A stretch of DNA of 64,000 bases from Acidobacteriota bacterium (GTDB lineage Bacteria; Acidobacteriota; Vicinamibacteria; Vicinamibacterales; Vicinamibacteraceae): the NCBI GenBank assembly GCA_020845575.1, contig JADLFL010000001.1, forward strand, positions 1-64,000. Direction: 5' to 3'. The position numbers and the translations under genes are program-made. A model generated the notes under the pieces. The model made no database searches and was not told where the DNA came from. It saw nothing but the letters and a program-made list of their open reading frames with translations. Positions 28,350 to 36,130 of the stretch are shown one piece after another. Position 1 is the stretch's first letter. Each line of letters begins with the position of its first letter.

Positions 28350-29423
28350 ATGAAGCGAGCAGTAACAGCGTGGACGGGCATCCTGGCCGCCTTCGCCATG
28401 TGGATGGTCGTGACCGTCGTGTCGATCGACGCGCGCGGCGGTGGCCGACAGGACCGTGCCGAACAGGAAGGCCTCGTCAAGCCGCAGCCGCGTGCCGCGA
28501 CACAGCCGGCGCCCATGCCGCCGGCCACGCCCGCGCACGCGTCATTGACGTCGGCGGGCACCGGCACCTTCGTCACGACTGACGCGTCGGGACAGCCCGC
28601 GGCAGGCTTCGCGGGCGATGCCGTGTGCCTCGAGTGTCACGAGGACAAGGGCGCGATCAGCGCCACGCCGCACGGTCGTGCGAAGAACCCGCGCTCGCCC
28701 ATGGCGCAGGCCAGCGGCAGCTGCGAGAGCTGCCACGGCCCTGGCCAGGCGCACGCCGACGATCAGGACACGGGTCCCATCCTGCGTTTCGGCGACGCGA
28801 ACGCCGACGCGCGCACGGCCAACGAGACGTGTCTCTCGTGCCACACACGCGGGGCGCACGCCCTCTGGGAGGGCAGCGCGCACGACAGCCGCAACCTCGC
28901 GTGCGCGTCGTGCCACAGCGTCCACGCGCCGAAGTCGTTCGAGCACCAGCTCAAGACCGAGACGCAGAGCGAACTGTGCCAGACCTGCCACCAGCAGCAG
29001 GCCGCCAAGATGCGGCGCGCCTCGCACATGCCGATCACCGAGGGCAAGATGGAGTGCTCGACGTGCCACGAACCGCACGGCGCCACCAACGTCAAGCTGC
29101 TCAAGGTCGGCAACTGGCTGAACGAGAGTTGCATCAGCTGCCACACCGAGAAGCGGGGACCGTTCCTGCACGAGCACGCCGCCGTGCGCGACAACTGCAC
29201 GAGCTGTCACGATCCGCACGGCTCGCCGCACGAGCGCATGCTGGTCGCCAAGCTGCCGATGCTGTGCCAGCGCTGCCACAACCACGCGCGGCATCCGGCG
29301 ACGATCTACGACCAGACCCAGCTCACGGGCCGGAGCAACAGGATGCTGTCGCGCGGGTGCATCAACTGCCACTCCGCCATCCACGGCAGCAACCATCCGG
29401 CGGGCGTCACGCTGCTTCGCTAG
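28350..29423 (+). CDS. Decahaem c-type cytochrome, MtrA/DmsE family
   Basis: A 357-residue periplasmic cytochrome with a signal anchor and exactly ten CxxCH motifs: CLECH, CESCH, CLSCH, CASCH, CQTCH, CSTCH, CISCH, CTSCH, CQRCH, CINCH. The paired spacing and the ends (CSTCHEPHG, CTSCHDPHG, CINCHSAIHGSNHP) are typical of MtrA, PioA and DmsE. Members of this family insert into an outer-membrane barrel and carry electrons across it. ATG 28350 is chosen over the in-frame GTG at 28341 because of the preceding GAGAGG. The next gene, 11 nt later, encodes the matching barrel. A proline- and alanine-rich stretch of about 40 residues lies between signal and haem domain. Confidence 0.95.
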   Translation: MKRAVTAWTGILAAFAMWMVVTVVSIDARGGGRQDRAEQEGLVKPQPRAATQPAPMPPATPAHASLTSAGTGTFVTTDASGQPAAGFAGDAVCLECHEDKGAISATPHGRAKNPRSPMAQASGSCESCHGPGQAHADDQDTGPILRFGDANADARTANETCLSCHTRGAHALWEGSAHDSRNLACASCHSVHAPKSFEHQLKTETQSELCQTCHQQQAAKMRRASHMPITEGKMECSTCHEPHGATNVKLLKVGNWLNESCISCHTEKRGPFLHEHAAVRDNCTSCHDPHGSPHERMLVAKLPMLCQRCHNHARHPATIYDQTQLTGRSNRMLSRGCINCHSAIHGSNHPAGVTLLR

Positions 29424-29434
29424 GGAGAACGATC

Positions 29435-31594
29435 ATGACCACACGTACGCTTGCCGTCGGTCTGCTCGGTGTCCTGCTCGTGGTGCCGGCCGCCGCACAG
29501 ACCCCCATCGGCCAGCCTCCCGCCAGTGACGCGGAGTCGGCCGCGGTCCTCGATCCGAATCTGCGGTCGGTGGATTTCGGCGTCAGGCTCAGCGACGTCG
29601 ACGGCGACAAGGCCCGCTTCAATCGCTACGCCGACAGGCGCACCGGCGCCATGCTCCAGGGCGTGCGCTGGACTTCGGAGACAGACGCGCGGATCTGGCG
29701 CCTGGAGGCCGACAACGTCGGCTATCGCGATCAGCGCTTCGCCGCGAGCCTGGAGCAGTTCGGCCGCTTCAAGGGCTGGTTCCAGTACAACCAGATTCCG
29801 TACGAGCAGTCGTACACCACGCGCACGCCGTTCACGGTGGCCGGCCCCACGCGCGTCACGGTGGACGATGGGCTGCAGACGTCGATTCAGGCAGGTCAGG
29901 CGACGCTCAATCCGGCGGTCGACGCGTACGCCAGCCCGTTCCGCCTGCGTACCACGCGCGACGTCAGCACGGTTGGCGCCCAGTACCAGGTGAACCGCGA
30001 CACCGACATCGCGTTCGCGGTGACGTCGACGGGCAGGAAGGGCCATCAGCCTGTTGGCGCGAGTTTCGGCATGGCGTCGACCTTCGAGGTGCCCGCGCCG
30101 ATCGACCAGCGCAACAACGAAGTGGCGGCCAACATCGAGTGGTCCACGAAGAAGGCGATGTTCCGCGCCGGGTACGACGGCTCATGGTTCACCAGCCGGA
30201 CCGAGTCGCTCCAGTTCGACAATCCGCTCCGCATCACCGACACGGCCACGGCGACGTCGGTCGGACGGCTTGCGCGCTGGCCGTCGAGCACGATGCACAC
30301 GGTGTCGGCCACGGGCTCCATCGCCCTGCCAGGCAAGAGCCGCGCGCTCGCGTACGTCGGCCGCTCGGCGATGACGAGCGACGTGGATCTGCTGCCGTGG
30401 ACGATCAATCCGGCGATCACGCAGCCCGCGCTCGAGCGCACGTCGGTGAGCGGCGAAGCCGCCGTGACCACCGTGCTGCTGCGGTACACCGCGCGTCCCA
30501 CGCGCTGGTCCTGGTTCAACGCGAGCTTCCGCTCGTACGACATGGACAACAGGACCGCACCGTTCCACTACGACCAGAAGGTGAGCTACGACACCACGCT
30601 CGTGAACTCGCCGGGCGCGGCATCGCACCCGTACTCGTTCAACCGGCAGACGGCGGAGGTCGACGCGTCGTTCACGCCATGGCGTAACGGCGCGTTCCGC
30701 GTGGGCTACGTGCGCGAGGACATCGATCGCACGCACCGCATCTACGACACGACGGTCGAGGACACGGTCCGTCTCGGATACGACTGGACGTCGAACAGGT
30801 ATGTGACGCTGCGCGCCAGCTACCAGCACCAGCAGCGCCGCGGCAGGGGACTCGACACGGATCTGCTCGCCTCCTACAGCGAGCAGTCCGACATGCGTCA
30901 CGCCGATATCAGCAATCGCGACCGCGACGTCACGCAGTTCGTGATCACCTTCATCCCGCGCGGCGATCTGTCGCTCAACGTGACGGGCTCGATCGGCACC
31001 GACGATCGTCCCGACGGCGTGTTCGGCCTGCGGAGCCAGGACTTCTCGACGGTCGGGTTCGGCGTGGACTACTCGCCGAGCGCCGCGTTCGGCATCGGCG
31101 CGAACTACCTGTACGAGACGTTCTCGTCGCTCGAGACGAGCCGCACCGCCAACCCGCTGCCGGATCCGGGCTTCAACGATCCCCGCCGCAACTGGAGCGA
31201 CGACATCGACGAGAAGGTCCACACCTTCAACGCGTACATCGAAGCACCCAAGGTGGCGGGCAAGGTCGACCTCGGCCTGACCTACGACTACACGAAGGCC
31301 GACACGTCGTGGACCTACTCGCTGCCTGCCGACAGCACGCTGCCCGCCGTCTCGCAGCTCCGGCCGGTGTTCAACGACTGGACGCAGGTGCGCTTCACAT
31401 CGTCGTACTGGCTGAAGCGCAACCTGTCGCTCGGCCTCGTGTACCTGTACGACAGGTTCGACGTGAACGACTGGGCCCTCGGCACGCAGGCCCTCGACCG
31501 TCTCGCACAGAGCAACACGTTCCTGCTGATGGGATACGGCTGGGAGAGATACACCGCGAACACGGTGTGGCTGAAGGCCACGTATCTCTGGTAG
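29435..31594 (+). CDS. MtrB/PioB family outer-membrane beta-barrel
   Basis: A 719-residue protein with signal peptide (cleavage near PAAAQT) and many short amphipathic beta-strands. It ends in an aromatic residue (LKATYLW), as expected of outer-membrane barrels. The N-terminal region LRSVDFGVRLSDVDGDKARFNRYADRR and the following strands resemble MtrB/PioB decahaem-associated proteins. AGGGAG lies 7 nt before ATG 29435. It directly follows the decahaem cytochrome, so the two should form an outer-membrane electron conduit. No extracellular MtrC/OmcA-type multihaem gene follows in the window, making this a PioAB/MtoAB-like arrangement. The N-terminal CxxC pair of Shewanella MtrB is absent. Confidence 0.9.
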   Translation: MTTRTLAVGLLGVLLVVPAAAQTPIGQPPASDAESAAVLDPNLRSVDFGVRLSDVDGDKARFNRYADRRTGAMLQGVRWTSETDARIWRLEADNVGYRDQRFAASLEQFGRFKGWFQYNQIPYEQSYTTRTPFTVAGPTRVTVDDGLQTSIQAGQATLNPAVDAYASPFRLRTTRDVSTVGAQYQVNRDTDIAFAVTSTGRKGHQPVGASFGMASTFEVPAPIDQRNNEVAANIEWSTKKAMFRAGYDGSWFTSRTESLQFDNPLRITDTATATSVGRLARWPSSTMHTVSATGSIALPGKSRALAYVGRSAMTSDVDLLPWTINPAITQPALERTSVSGEAAVTTVLLRYTARPTRWSWFNASFRSYDMDNRTAPFHYDQKVSYDTTLVNSPGAASHPYSFNRQTAEVDASFTPWRNGAFRVGYVREDIDRTHRIYDTTVEDTVRLGYDWTSNRYVTLRASYQHQQRRGRGLDTDLLASYSEQSDMRHADISNRDRDVTQFVITFIPRGDLSLNVTGSIGTDDRPDGVFGLRSQDFSTVGFGVDYSPSAAFGIGANYLYETFSSLETSRTANPLPDPGFNDPRRNWSDDIDEKVHTFNAYIEAPKVAGKVDLGLTYDYTKADTSWTYSLPADSTLPAVSQLRPVFNDWTQVRFTSSYWLKRNLSLGLVYLYDRFDVNDWALGTQALDRLAQSNTFLLMGYGWERYTANTVWLKATYLW

Positions 31595-31597
31595 ATC

Positions 31598-31772
31598 GGC
31601 AACCGGCAACCGGCAACCGGCAACCGGCAACCGGCAACCGGTCAGGGGCCGCGGCGTCTTCGATGTCCGCGGCCCTTCGTCATTCATCATTCGTCATTCG
31701 GCATTGTCTGCATTCGGCCTTCACGAGATCTCGCACCGGTTGCCCGTTGCCGGGTTGCCGGTTGCCGGGTTG
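31598..31772. repeat. Composite heptamer repeats: inverted CCGGCAA arrays flanking CATTCGT units
   Basis: Right after the barrel gene, CCGGCAA units run at 31598-31641. About 40 bp later come CATTCAT/CATTCGT/CATTCGG units (about 31680-31715). Then GGTTGCC units, the reverse complement of the first array, lie at 31735-31772. The two outer arrays could pair into a long hairpin at the end of the electron-transfer operon. Confidence 0.9.
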
Positions 31773-31793
31773 AACTCTGTCATCCTGTTGCGC

Positions 31794-32717
31794 ATGACGA
31801 TGACTCAGGTGCTGCTGGTTGGTGGCGTGGCCGTGGTCGCGGCGCTGTCGGTGCTGTATGCGGCGCCGGCGGCGCCGCGGACGCCGTGGGTGGTGGCGCA
31901 TAGAGGCGCGTCGGCGTACGCGCCCGAGAACACCGTGCCGGCCTTCACGCGGGCAGCCGAGCAGGGCGCGACGTTCGTGGAGATCGACCTGCAGCGCACG
32001 CGCGACGGCGCGCTCGTGGTGTTGCACGACTCGACGCTCGAACGCACGACGGACGTCGAGGACGTCTTCCCCGATCGCGCGCGCGTCGTGACCGTGAGAG
32101 GTGAGGCGCGACGGCAGTGGCCGCTCGCCGACTTCACGCTCGACGAGATCAGACGACTCGACGCGGGACGCTGGTTCGACGCGCGCTTCGCGGGCACGCG
32201 CATCCCGACCTTCGGCGAGGCCATCGCCGCCGTGCGCGGACGGACGGGCCTGTTCATCGAGCTGAAGGCGCCCGACCAGTACCCGGGCATCGAGCGCGAG
32301 ATGATCGCGGAGCTGAAGGCGGCCGGACTCGATCAGCCGTGGGCCGATCCGCGTACGCCGGTACTGCTGCAGTCGTTCACGGTGAGCAGCCTGCGACTGC
32401 TCGCGACGGACCTGCGGACGCCGCTCCCGATTCACCTGCTGTTCGGGCCTGCCGACGCGGCGCGCTGGACGTCGGCAGAGGGACTTGCCGAGGCGCGTAC
32501 GTTCGCCACGGGCCTGAGTCCAGACAAGCAGGTGATCCGCACCGACCCCACGCTCATCGCTCGAGCGCGTGCGCTCGGCATGCCCGTCACCCCGTACACT
32601 TTCCGCGCGTCGGCGGTCGGCACGTTCGCCGACGTGACGGCGGAGATCCAGGCCGCCCTCGCGCAAGGCGTCGACGGCGTCATCACGGACAACCCGGACA
32701 AAGCCGGACCACGGTGA
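31794..32717 (+). CDS. Glycerophosphodiester phosphodiesterase
   Basis: A 307-residue GDPD-family enzyme with an N-terminal hydrophobic segment (VLLVGGVAVVAALSVLYA), so exported or membrane-anchored. It hydrolyses glycerophosphodiesters to glycerol-3-phosphate and an alcohol. Key residues are seen in VVAHRGASAYAPENT (catalytic His and Glu), EIDLQRTRDGALVVLHD (metal ligands and second His), and LFIELKAPD; the C-terminus DGVITDNPD is typical. The ATG at 31794 lies 22 nt past the heptamer array. Confidence 0.94.
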   Translation: MTMTQVLLVGGVAVVAALSVLYAAPAAPRTPWVVAHRGASAYAPENTVPAFTRAAEQGATFVEIDLQRTRDGALVVLHDSTLERTTDVEDVFPDRARVVTVRGEARRQWPLADFTLDEIRRLDAGRWFDARFAGTRIPTFGEAIAAVRGRTGLFIELKAPDQYPGIEREMIAELKAAGLDQPWADPRTPVLLQSFTVSSLRLLATDLRTPLPIHLLFGPADAARWTSAEGLAEARTFATGLSPDKQVIRTDPTLIARARALGMPVTPYTFRASAVGTFADVTAEIQAALAQGVDGVITDNPDKAGPR

Positions 32718-32720
32718 GGT

Positions 32721-32757
32721 GGAGACCGGCAACCGGCAAAGGGCAACCGGCAACCGT
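32721..32757. repeat. CCGGCAA-type heptamer array (about five units)
   Basis: Starts 4 nt after the GDPD stop: ACCGGCAACCGGCAAAGGGC and similar units. Same family as 23904-24047. The rest of this gap (to 32852) holds a GC-rich palindromic stretch around 32757-32785 and no gene. Confidence 0.85.
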
Positions 32758-32852
32758 TCGGTCGGGCGGGCCCGGCCCGAAGGTCGCCCCACATCTGCTG
32801 ATGGAGCGAACGTCGCGCCATAGCGCGAAGCGCGCCGGCGGAAACCCGTTCG

Positions 32853-33659
32853 TCAGCGGACGAGGACGTATTCGCCGCGGTCGGCGTCGCGGCGGAAGTC
32901 CACGGCTTGGTAGCCGTTGGCGAAGAGCGCCTGGAACTGCGCGCGCGTCTTCATGCGCCAGTCGAGCGCGATGTCCGGGGCCTCCTGCAGCATCGTCGAG
33001 AAGCGGGACGGAATCGGCACGCGGACGACGTCATCGTCGGGCAGCGTCGATGCGGGTTCGTAGCCGTGCCAGCCGTCGCGTTCGAGCATGACGCCCGCCG
33101 GCGACCCCGCTTCCGTCGTGGCGCGTGCCTGCCGCGGCGATCGCACGGGCACGCCGTCGGCGTCGATCGACCAGTTGATGATGAAGCGATCCGTCGGTGC
33201 GCCGCGATGCAGCGTGCTCGACGAATCACCGTATACGTGCTCGCCGTATTCCGACACCACGCCGCCAAGCTTGACCAGATTGAGGTACGCGTTGAGGCTC
33301 TGGAGCGGATCGTAGGTCCACTGGATCTCGCTGTAACCGCGCGCCGCCACGCGTCGCGCCTGTTCGAGTTTCAGGCGCGTGCCGAGTCCAGAGCTGCGCA
33401 ACGCGTCGTCGACGCCGGTCATGTGCGACCAGTGCACGCGCCGGCCGTGGCGATCGCCGGGGACCGACAGCGCGAAGCCGCAGATGTCCTCGTCGGTGAA
33501 CGCGCCGAGCAGCAGCGCACCCGACTTGACGAGCGCCACGAGCAGCAGCACCGGGCTGACGTCCACATCGTCGAGCCGCCAGACGCGCCGCTCCATCTCC
33601 TGCACGAGACGGATGTCGTCCACGCTGGTCAGCTCACGAAAATCGACGTCTGTACTCAT
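32853..33659 (-). CDS. GNAT-family N-acetyl/succinyltransferase (COG3375-like)
   Basis: A 268-residue acyl-CoA-dependent N-acyltransferase of the GNAT fold. Seen are FRELTSVDDIRLVQEMERRVW near the start, and GFALSVPGDRHGRRVHWSHM then RSSGLGTRLKLEQARRVAARG, the acyl-CoA binding loop. EIQWTYDPLQSLNAYLNLVKLGG is characteristic of the COG3375 group. In Geobacillus-type clusters this group, together with N-succinylamino-acid racemase and an M20 hydrolase, succinylates D-amino acids. All three are neighbours here: the racemase gene is divergent with only 27 bp between start codons. Succinyl-CoA as donor is therefore inferred from context. Confidence 0.82.
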   Translation of the reverse strand: MSTDVDFRELTSVDDIRLVQEMERRVWRLDDVDVSPVLLLVALVKSGALLLGAFTDEDICGFALSVPGDRHGRRVHWSHMTGVDDALRSSGLGTRLKLEQARRVAARGYSEIQWTYDPLQSLNAYLNLVKLGGVVSEYGEHVYGDSSSTLHRGAPTDRFIINWSIDADGVPVRSPRQARATTEAGSPAGVMLERDGWHGYEPASTLPDDDVVRVPIPSRFSTMLQEAPDIALDWRMKTRAQFQALFANGYQAVDFRRDADRGEYVLVR

Positions 33660-33686
33660 GCTCGCGCGCACCTGTAGGATTCTCGC

Positions 33687-34853
33687 ATGTCGAATGCCGA
33701 CGCCCACGCGCGTCCCCGCGATCTCACGGCTGCCGCCCCCCTGCGCCTGACGGCGATCGAACTCCGGTTCATCGAGCTCTCCCTCGTGCGGCCGTTCGTC
33801 ACAAGCTTCGGCCGCACAGACTCGCGCATCGTCCCGCTGCTCCGCATGCAGGCCGATGGCGTGGAGGGATGGGGCGAGGTGGTGGCCGATCGCGAGCCAC
33901 TCTTCAGTTCCGAGACCGTGTCGACGGCGAAGCATGTGCTCGTCGACTGCTTCATCCCCGCGCTGCTCCAGACATCGCTGTCGTCGGTCGAGGACGTGGC
34001 GGGCGCGCTGCGGCACTTCAAGGGGCACCGGATGGCGAAGGCCGGCCTCGAACTCGCGTTCATGGATCTCGCGGCGCGGACGCGCGGCGTCTCGATCGCC
34101 GAAGCGATTGGTGGCGTCCGCGATCGCGTGGCCGTCGGCGTGAGCCTCGGCATCGAGCCGGCCGTCCCGGCGCTCGTCGATCAGGTGCTGCGGCACGTGG
34201 CGCAGGGCTACCAGCGCATCAAGCTGAAGATCCGGCCGGGATGGGATGTCGACGTGGTGCGCACCGTGCGTGAGGCGTACCCGGAAGGGTGGCTGTCTGT
34301 GGACGCCAACACCGCGTACACGCTCGCGCAGGCCGATCACCTGCGGGAGCTCGATGCGTTCGACCTGCTGATGATCGAGCAGCCGCTCGCGCCCGACGAC
34401 ATGGTCGATCACGCAGTACTGCAGAAGATGCTGCGCACGGACATCTGCCTGGACGAGACGATCGTCCACACGCGCGCGGCGGCGCATGCGCTCGCCATGG
34501 GCAGCTGCCGGTTGATCAACATCAAGATCGGGCGCGTGGGCGGGTACACCGAGGCGCTCGGGATCCACGATGTGTGTCAGGCGCACGGTGCGCCGGTGTG
34601 GTGCGGCGGCATGCTGGAGAGCGGCATCGGCCGCGCGCACAACCTCGCGCTGGCGAGCCTGCCGAACTTCACGCTGCCCGGCGACATCTCCGCCAGCAAG
34701 CGCTACTGGACGCGCGACATCACCGAGCGCCCGTTCGAAGTCGACGCCGACGGCACGGTCGCCGTCCCACAGGGCCCCGGCATCGGCGTCGCGATCGACG
34801 AGGACTTCCTCGACACGATCACCGTCGAACGCCTGGTTTTCACCGGCAACTGA
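33687..34853 (+). CDS. Enolase-superfamily N-succinylamino acid racemase / o-succinylbenzoate synthase
   Basis: A 388-residue member of the OSBS/NSAR branch of the enolase superfamily. Catalytic pieces: RIKLKIRPG (KxK acid-base lysine), SVDANTAYT (Asp ligand), LMIEQPLAPDD (Glu ligand), CLDETIV (Asp ligand) and INIKIGRVGG (second catalytic Lys). The C-terminal half CGGMLESGIGRAHNLALASL is typical. Such enzymes can make o-succinylbenzoate for menaquinone or racemise N-succinylamino acids, often both. No other men genes are nearby, whereas a COG3375 acyltransferase and an M20 peptidase flank it, so racemase activity in D- to L-amino acid conversion is the better guess. Confidence 0.9.
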   Translation: MSNADAHARPRDLTAAAPLRLTAIELRFIELSLVRPFVTSFGRTDSRIVPLLRMQADGVEGWGEVVADREPLFSSETVSTAKHVLVDCFIPALLQTSLSSVEDVAGALRHFKGHRMAKAGLELAFMDLAARTRGVSIAEAIGGVRDRVAVGVSLGIEPAVPALVDQVLRHVAQGYQRIKLKIRPGWDVDVVRTVREAYPEGWLSVDANTAYTLAQADHLRELDAFDLLMIEQPLAPDDMVDHAVLQKMLRTDICLDETIVHTRAAAHALAMGSCRLINIKIGRVGGYTEALGIHDVCQAHGAPVWCGGMLESGIGRAHNLALASLPNFTLPGDISASKRYWTRDITERPFEVDADGTVAVPQGPGIGVAIDEDFLDTITVERLVFTGN

Positions 34854-34869
34854 CGCATCTCCCGAATAT

Positions 34870-34885
34870 GTAGGGCCGCCCCTAC
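34870..34885. repeat. Interspersed palindrome GTAGGG-CCGC-CCCTAC
   Basis: A 6-bp stem between the convergent racemase and M20 genes. Part of it also occurs at 19954-19971. Possible transcription end. Confidence 0.5.
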
Positions 34886-34907
34886 GCACGCTATTCCGAC
34901 TACACGA

Positions 34908-36077
34908 CTATTCGTCGAGGGCGAGGAGGATGGCGGCGGCGAGGGCGGCGCGGTCGGTGAGCGACTCGATCACCACGTGTTCGTGGCGCGCGTGCGCGCC
35001 GTCGCCGTCGGCGCCGAGGCCGTCGAGCGTGGGGATACCGAGAGCGGCGGTGAAGTTGCCGTCGGACGCCCCACCCGTCGATCCTTCGGCAACGTCGATG
35101 CCCATCGACGCGCCGGCGTGGCGCGCGAGTTCGTAGAGCGCGCGCGATTGCGGCCCGCGTTCCATCGGCGGTCTGTCGAACCCGCCGTGACGCGTGAGCA
35201 CGACGCGCGGGTCGTGCGCGCGCAGCGCGTCCCACGCCGCTTCGATGCGCGCCTGTTCTGCCCGTTCCGACACGCGCACGTCGACCTCGATGCTCGCGTG
35301 TTCGGCGATGACGTTGGTACGCGTGCCGCCGCTGATGACGCCCGTGTTGATGGTGGTGCCGCGCGCCGGGTCTTCGAGTGCCTGGAGCGCAAGCACCTGT
35401 CGCGCGATCTCCGTGACCGCCGACGCACCATCCTGCGGCGCCACGCCCGCGTGCGCCGCCACGCCGTGCGCGTCGAGCCGGAACGTGCCGATCCCCTTGC
35501 GCGCCGTCTTGAGCACGCCGCCCGGCAGCGACGGTTCGAACACGAGCACGGCGATACTTTCCCGCGCCGCCGCCTCGATCGCCGCGCGCGATGCCACGCT
35601 GCCGACTTCCTCGTCGCTCGTGAACAGGATGTCGACGCCGATCGTTCGCAGGTGCGGCGCCGCGAGCGCCGCCGCCAGCCCCGCGATCACGAGCCCTGCC
35701 TTCATGTCGAACGTGCCGGGACCATACAGACGCCCGTCGCGAATCTCCACCGGCATGGTCGCCAGCGTCCCGACAGGCCAGACCGTGTCGAAGTGCCCCA
35801 GCAGCAGCACACGCCTGCCGTCCGAGCGAAGCGAGGCGGCAGCCATGAGCGAGCGTGAGAACTCGCCGCCAGGCGAGTCCTGATGCGAGTCGAATGGCGC
35901 TGCACTACACTCGCGTAACATCCCCATCACGGCATCCGCGCACCGCGCTAGCGCCGCATCGTCGCCACTCGGCGACTCGATGCGCGCGAGCGCGGTGATT
36001 GCGTCGACCATCCAGTCCTGCCGCGCGCGCGCTTCCGCGCGCAACGCCTGCCCGTCGAATCTGATCATGTCCGTCAT
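34908..36077 (-). CDS. M20 family metallopeptidase (CPG2/desuccinylase-like)
   Basis: A 389-residue zinc hydrolase of the M20 family. Metal-site motifs: LLGHFDTVWP (His and catalytic Asp), YGPGTFDMKAGL (bridging Asp), FTSDEEVGS (catalytic and ligand Glu), LVFEPS, and ARHEHVV near the C-terminus (final His). A dimerisation domain lies between (about residues 185-290, DAHGVAAHAGVAP). It most resembles glutamate carboxypeptidase/N-acyl amino acid deacylases. Beside the racemase and GNAT genes it is the expected N-succinyl-L-amino acid hydrolase that releases the L-amino acid (inference). ATG 36077 is the likely start; ATG 36068 is also in frame. Confidence 0.9.
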   Translation of the reverse strand: MTDMIRFDGQALRAEARARQDWMVDAITALARIESPSGDDAALARCADAVMGMLRECSAAPFDSHQDSPGGEFSRSLMAAASLRSDGRRVLLLGHFDTVWPVGTLATMPVEIRDGRLYGPGTFDMKAGLVIAGLAAALAAPHLRTIGVDILFTSDEEVGSVASRAAIEAAARESIAVLVFEPSLPGGVLKTARKGIGTFRLDAHGVAAHAGVAPQDGASAVTEIARQVLALQALEDPARGTTINTGVISGGTRTNVIAEHASIEVDVRVSERAEQARIEAAWDALRAHDPRVVLTRHGGFDRPPMERGPQSRALYELARHAGASMGIDVAEGSTGGASDGNFTAALGIPTLDGLGADGDGAHARHEHVVIESLTDRAALAAAILLALDE

Positions 36078-36089
36078 GTCGTCGCTTGC

Positions 36090-36122
36090 TGAATTCCGCT
36101 GCCCGCTGCCCGCTGCCCGGGT
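36090..36122. repeat. GCTGCCC heptamer array
   Basis: Three to four GCTGCCC units just upstream of the M20 gene and downstream of the amidohydrolase gene. This is a variant unit of the same 7-bp family (CCGGCAA becomes CGGGCAG when read on the other strand). Confidence 0.8.
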
Positions 36123-36130
36123 GCATGTTG

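Noticed and set aside
33687-34853. Dedicated menaquinone MenC
   Set aside because: OSBS activity is possible, but no other men gene is adjacent and the GNAT/M20 context favours N-succinylamino acid racemisation.
32853-34889. 678-residue minus-strand fusion protein
   Set aside because: Only the part from 33659 downward is the GNAT protein; the upstream part is antisense to the racemase gene.
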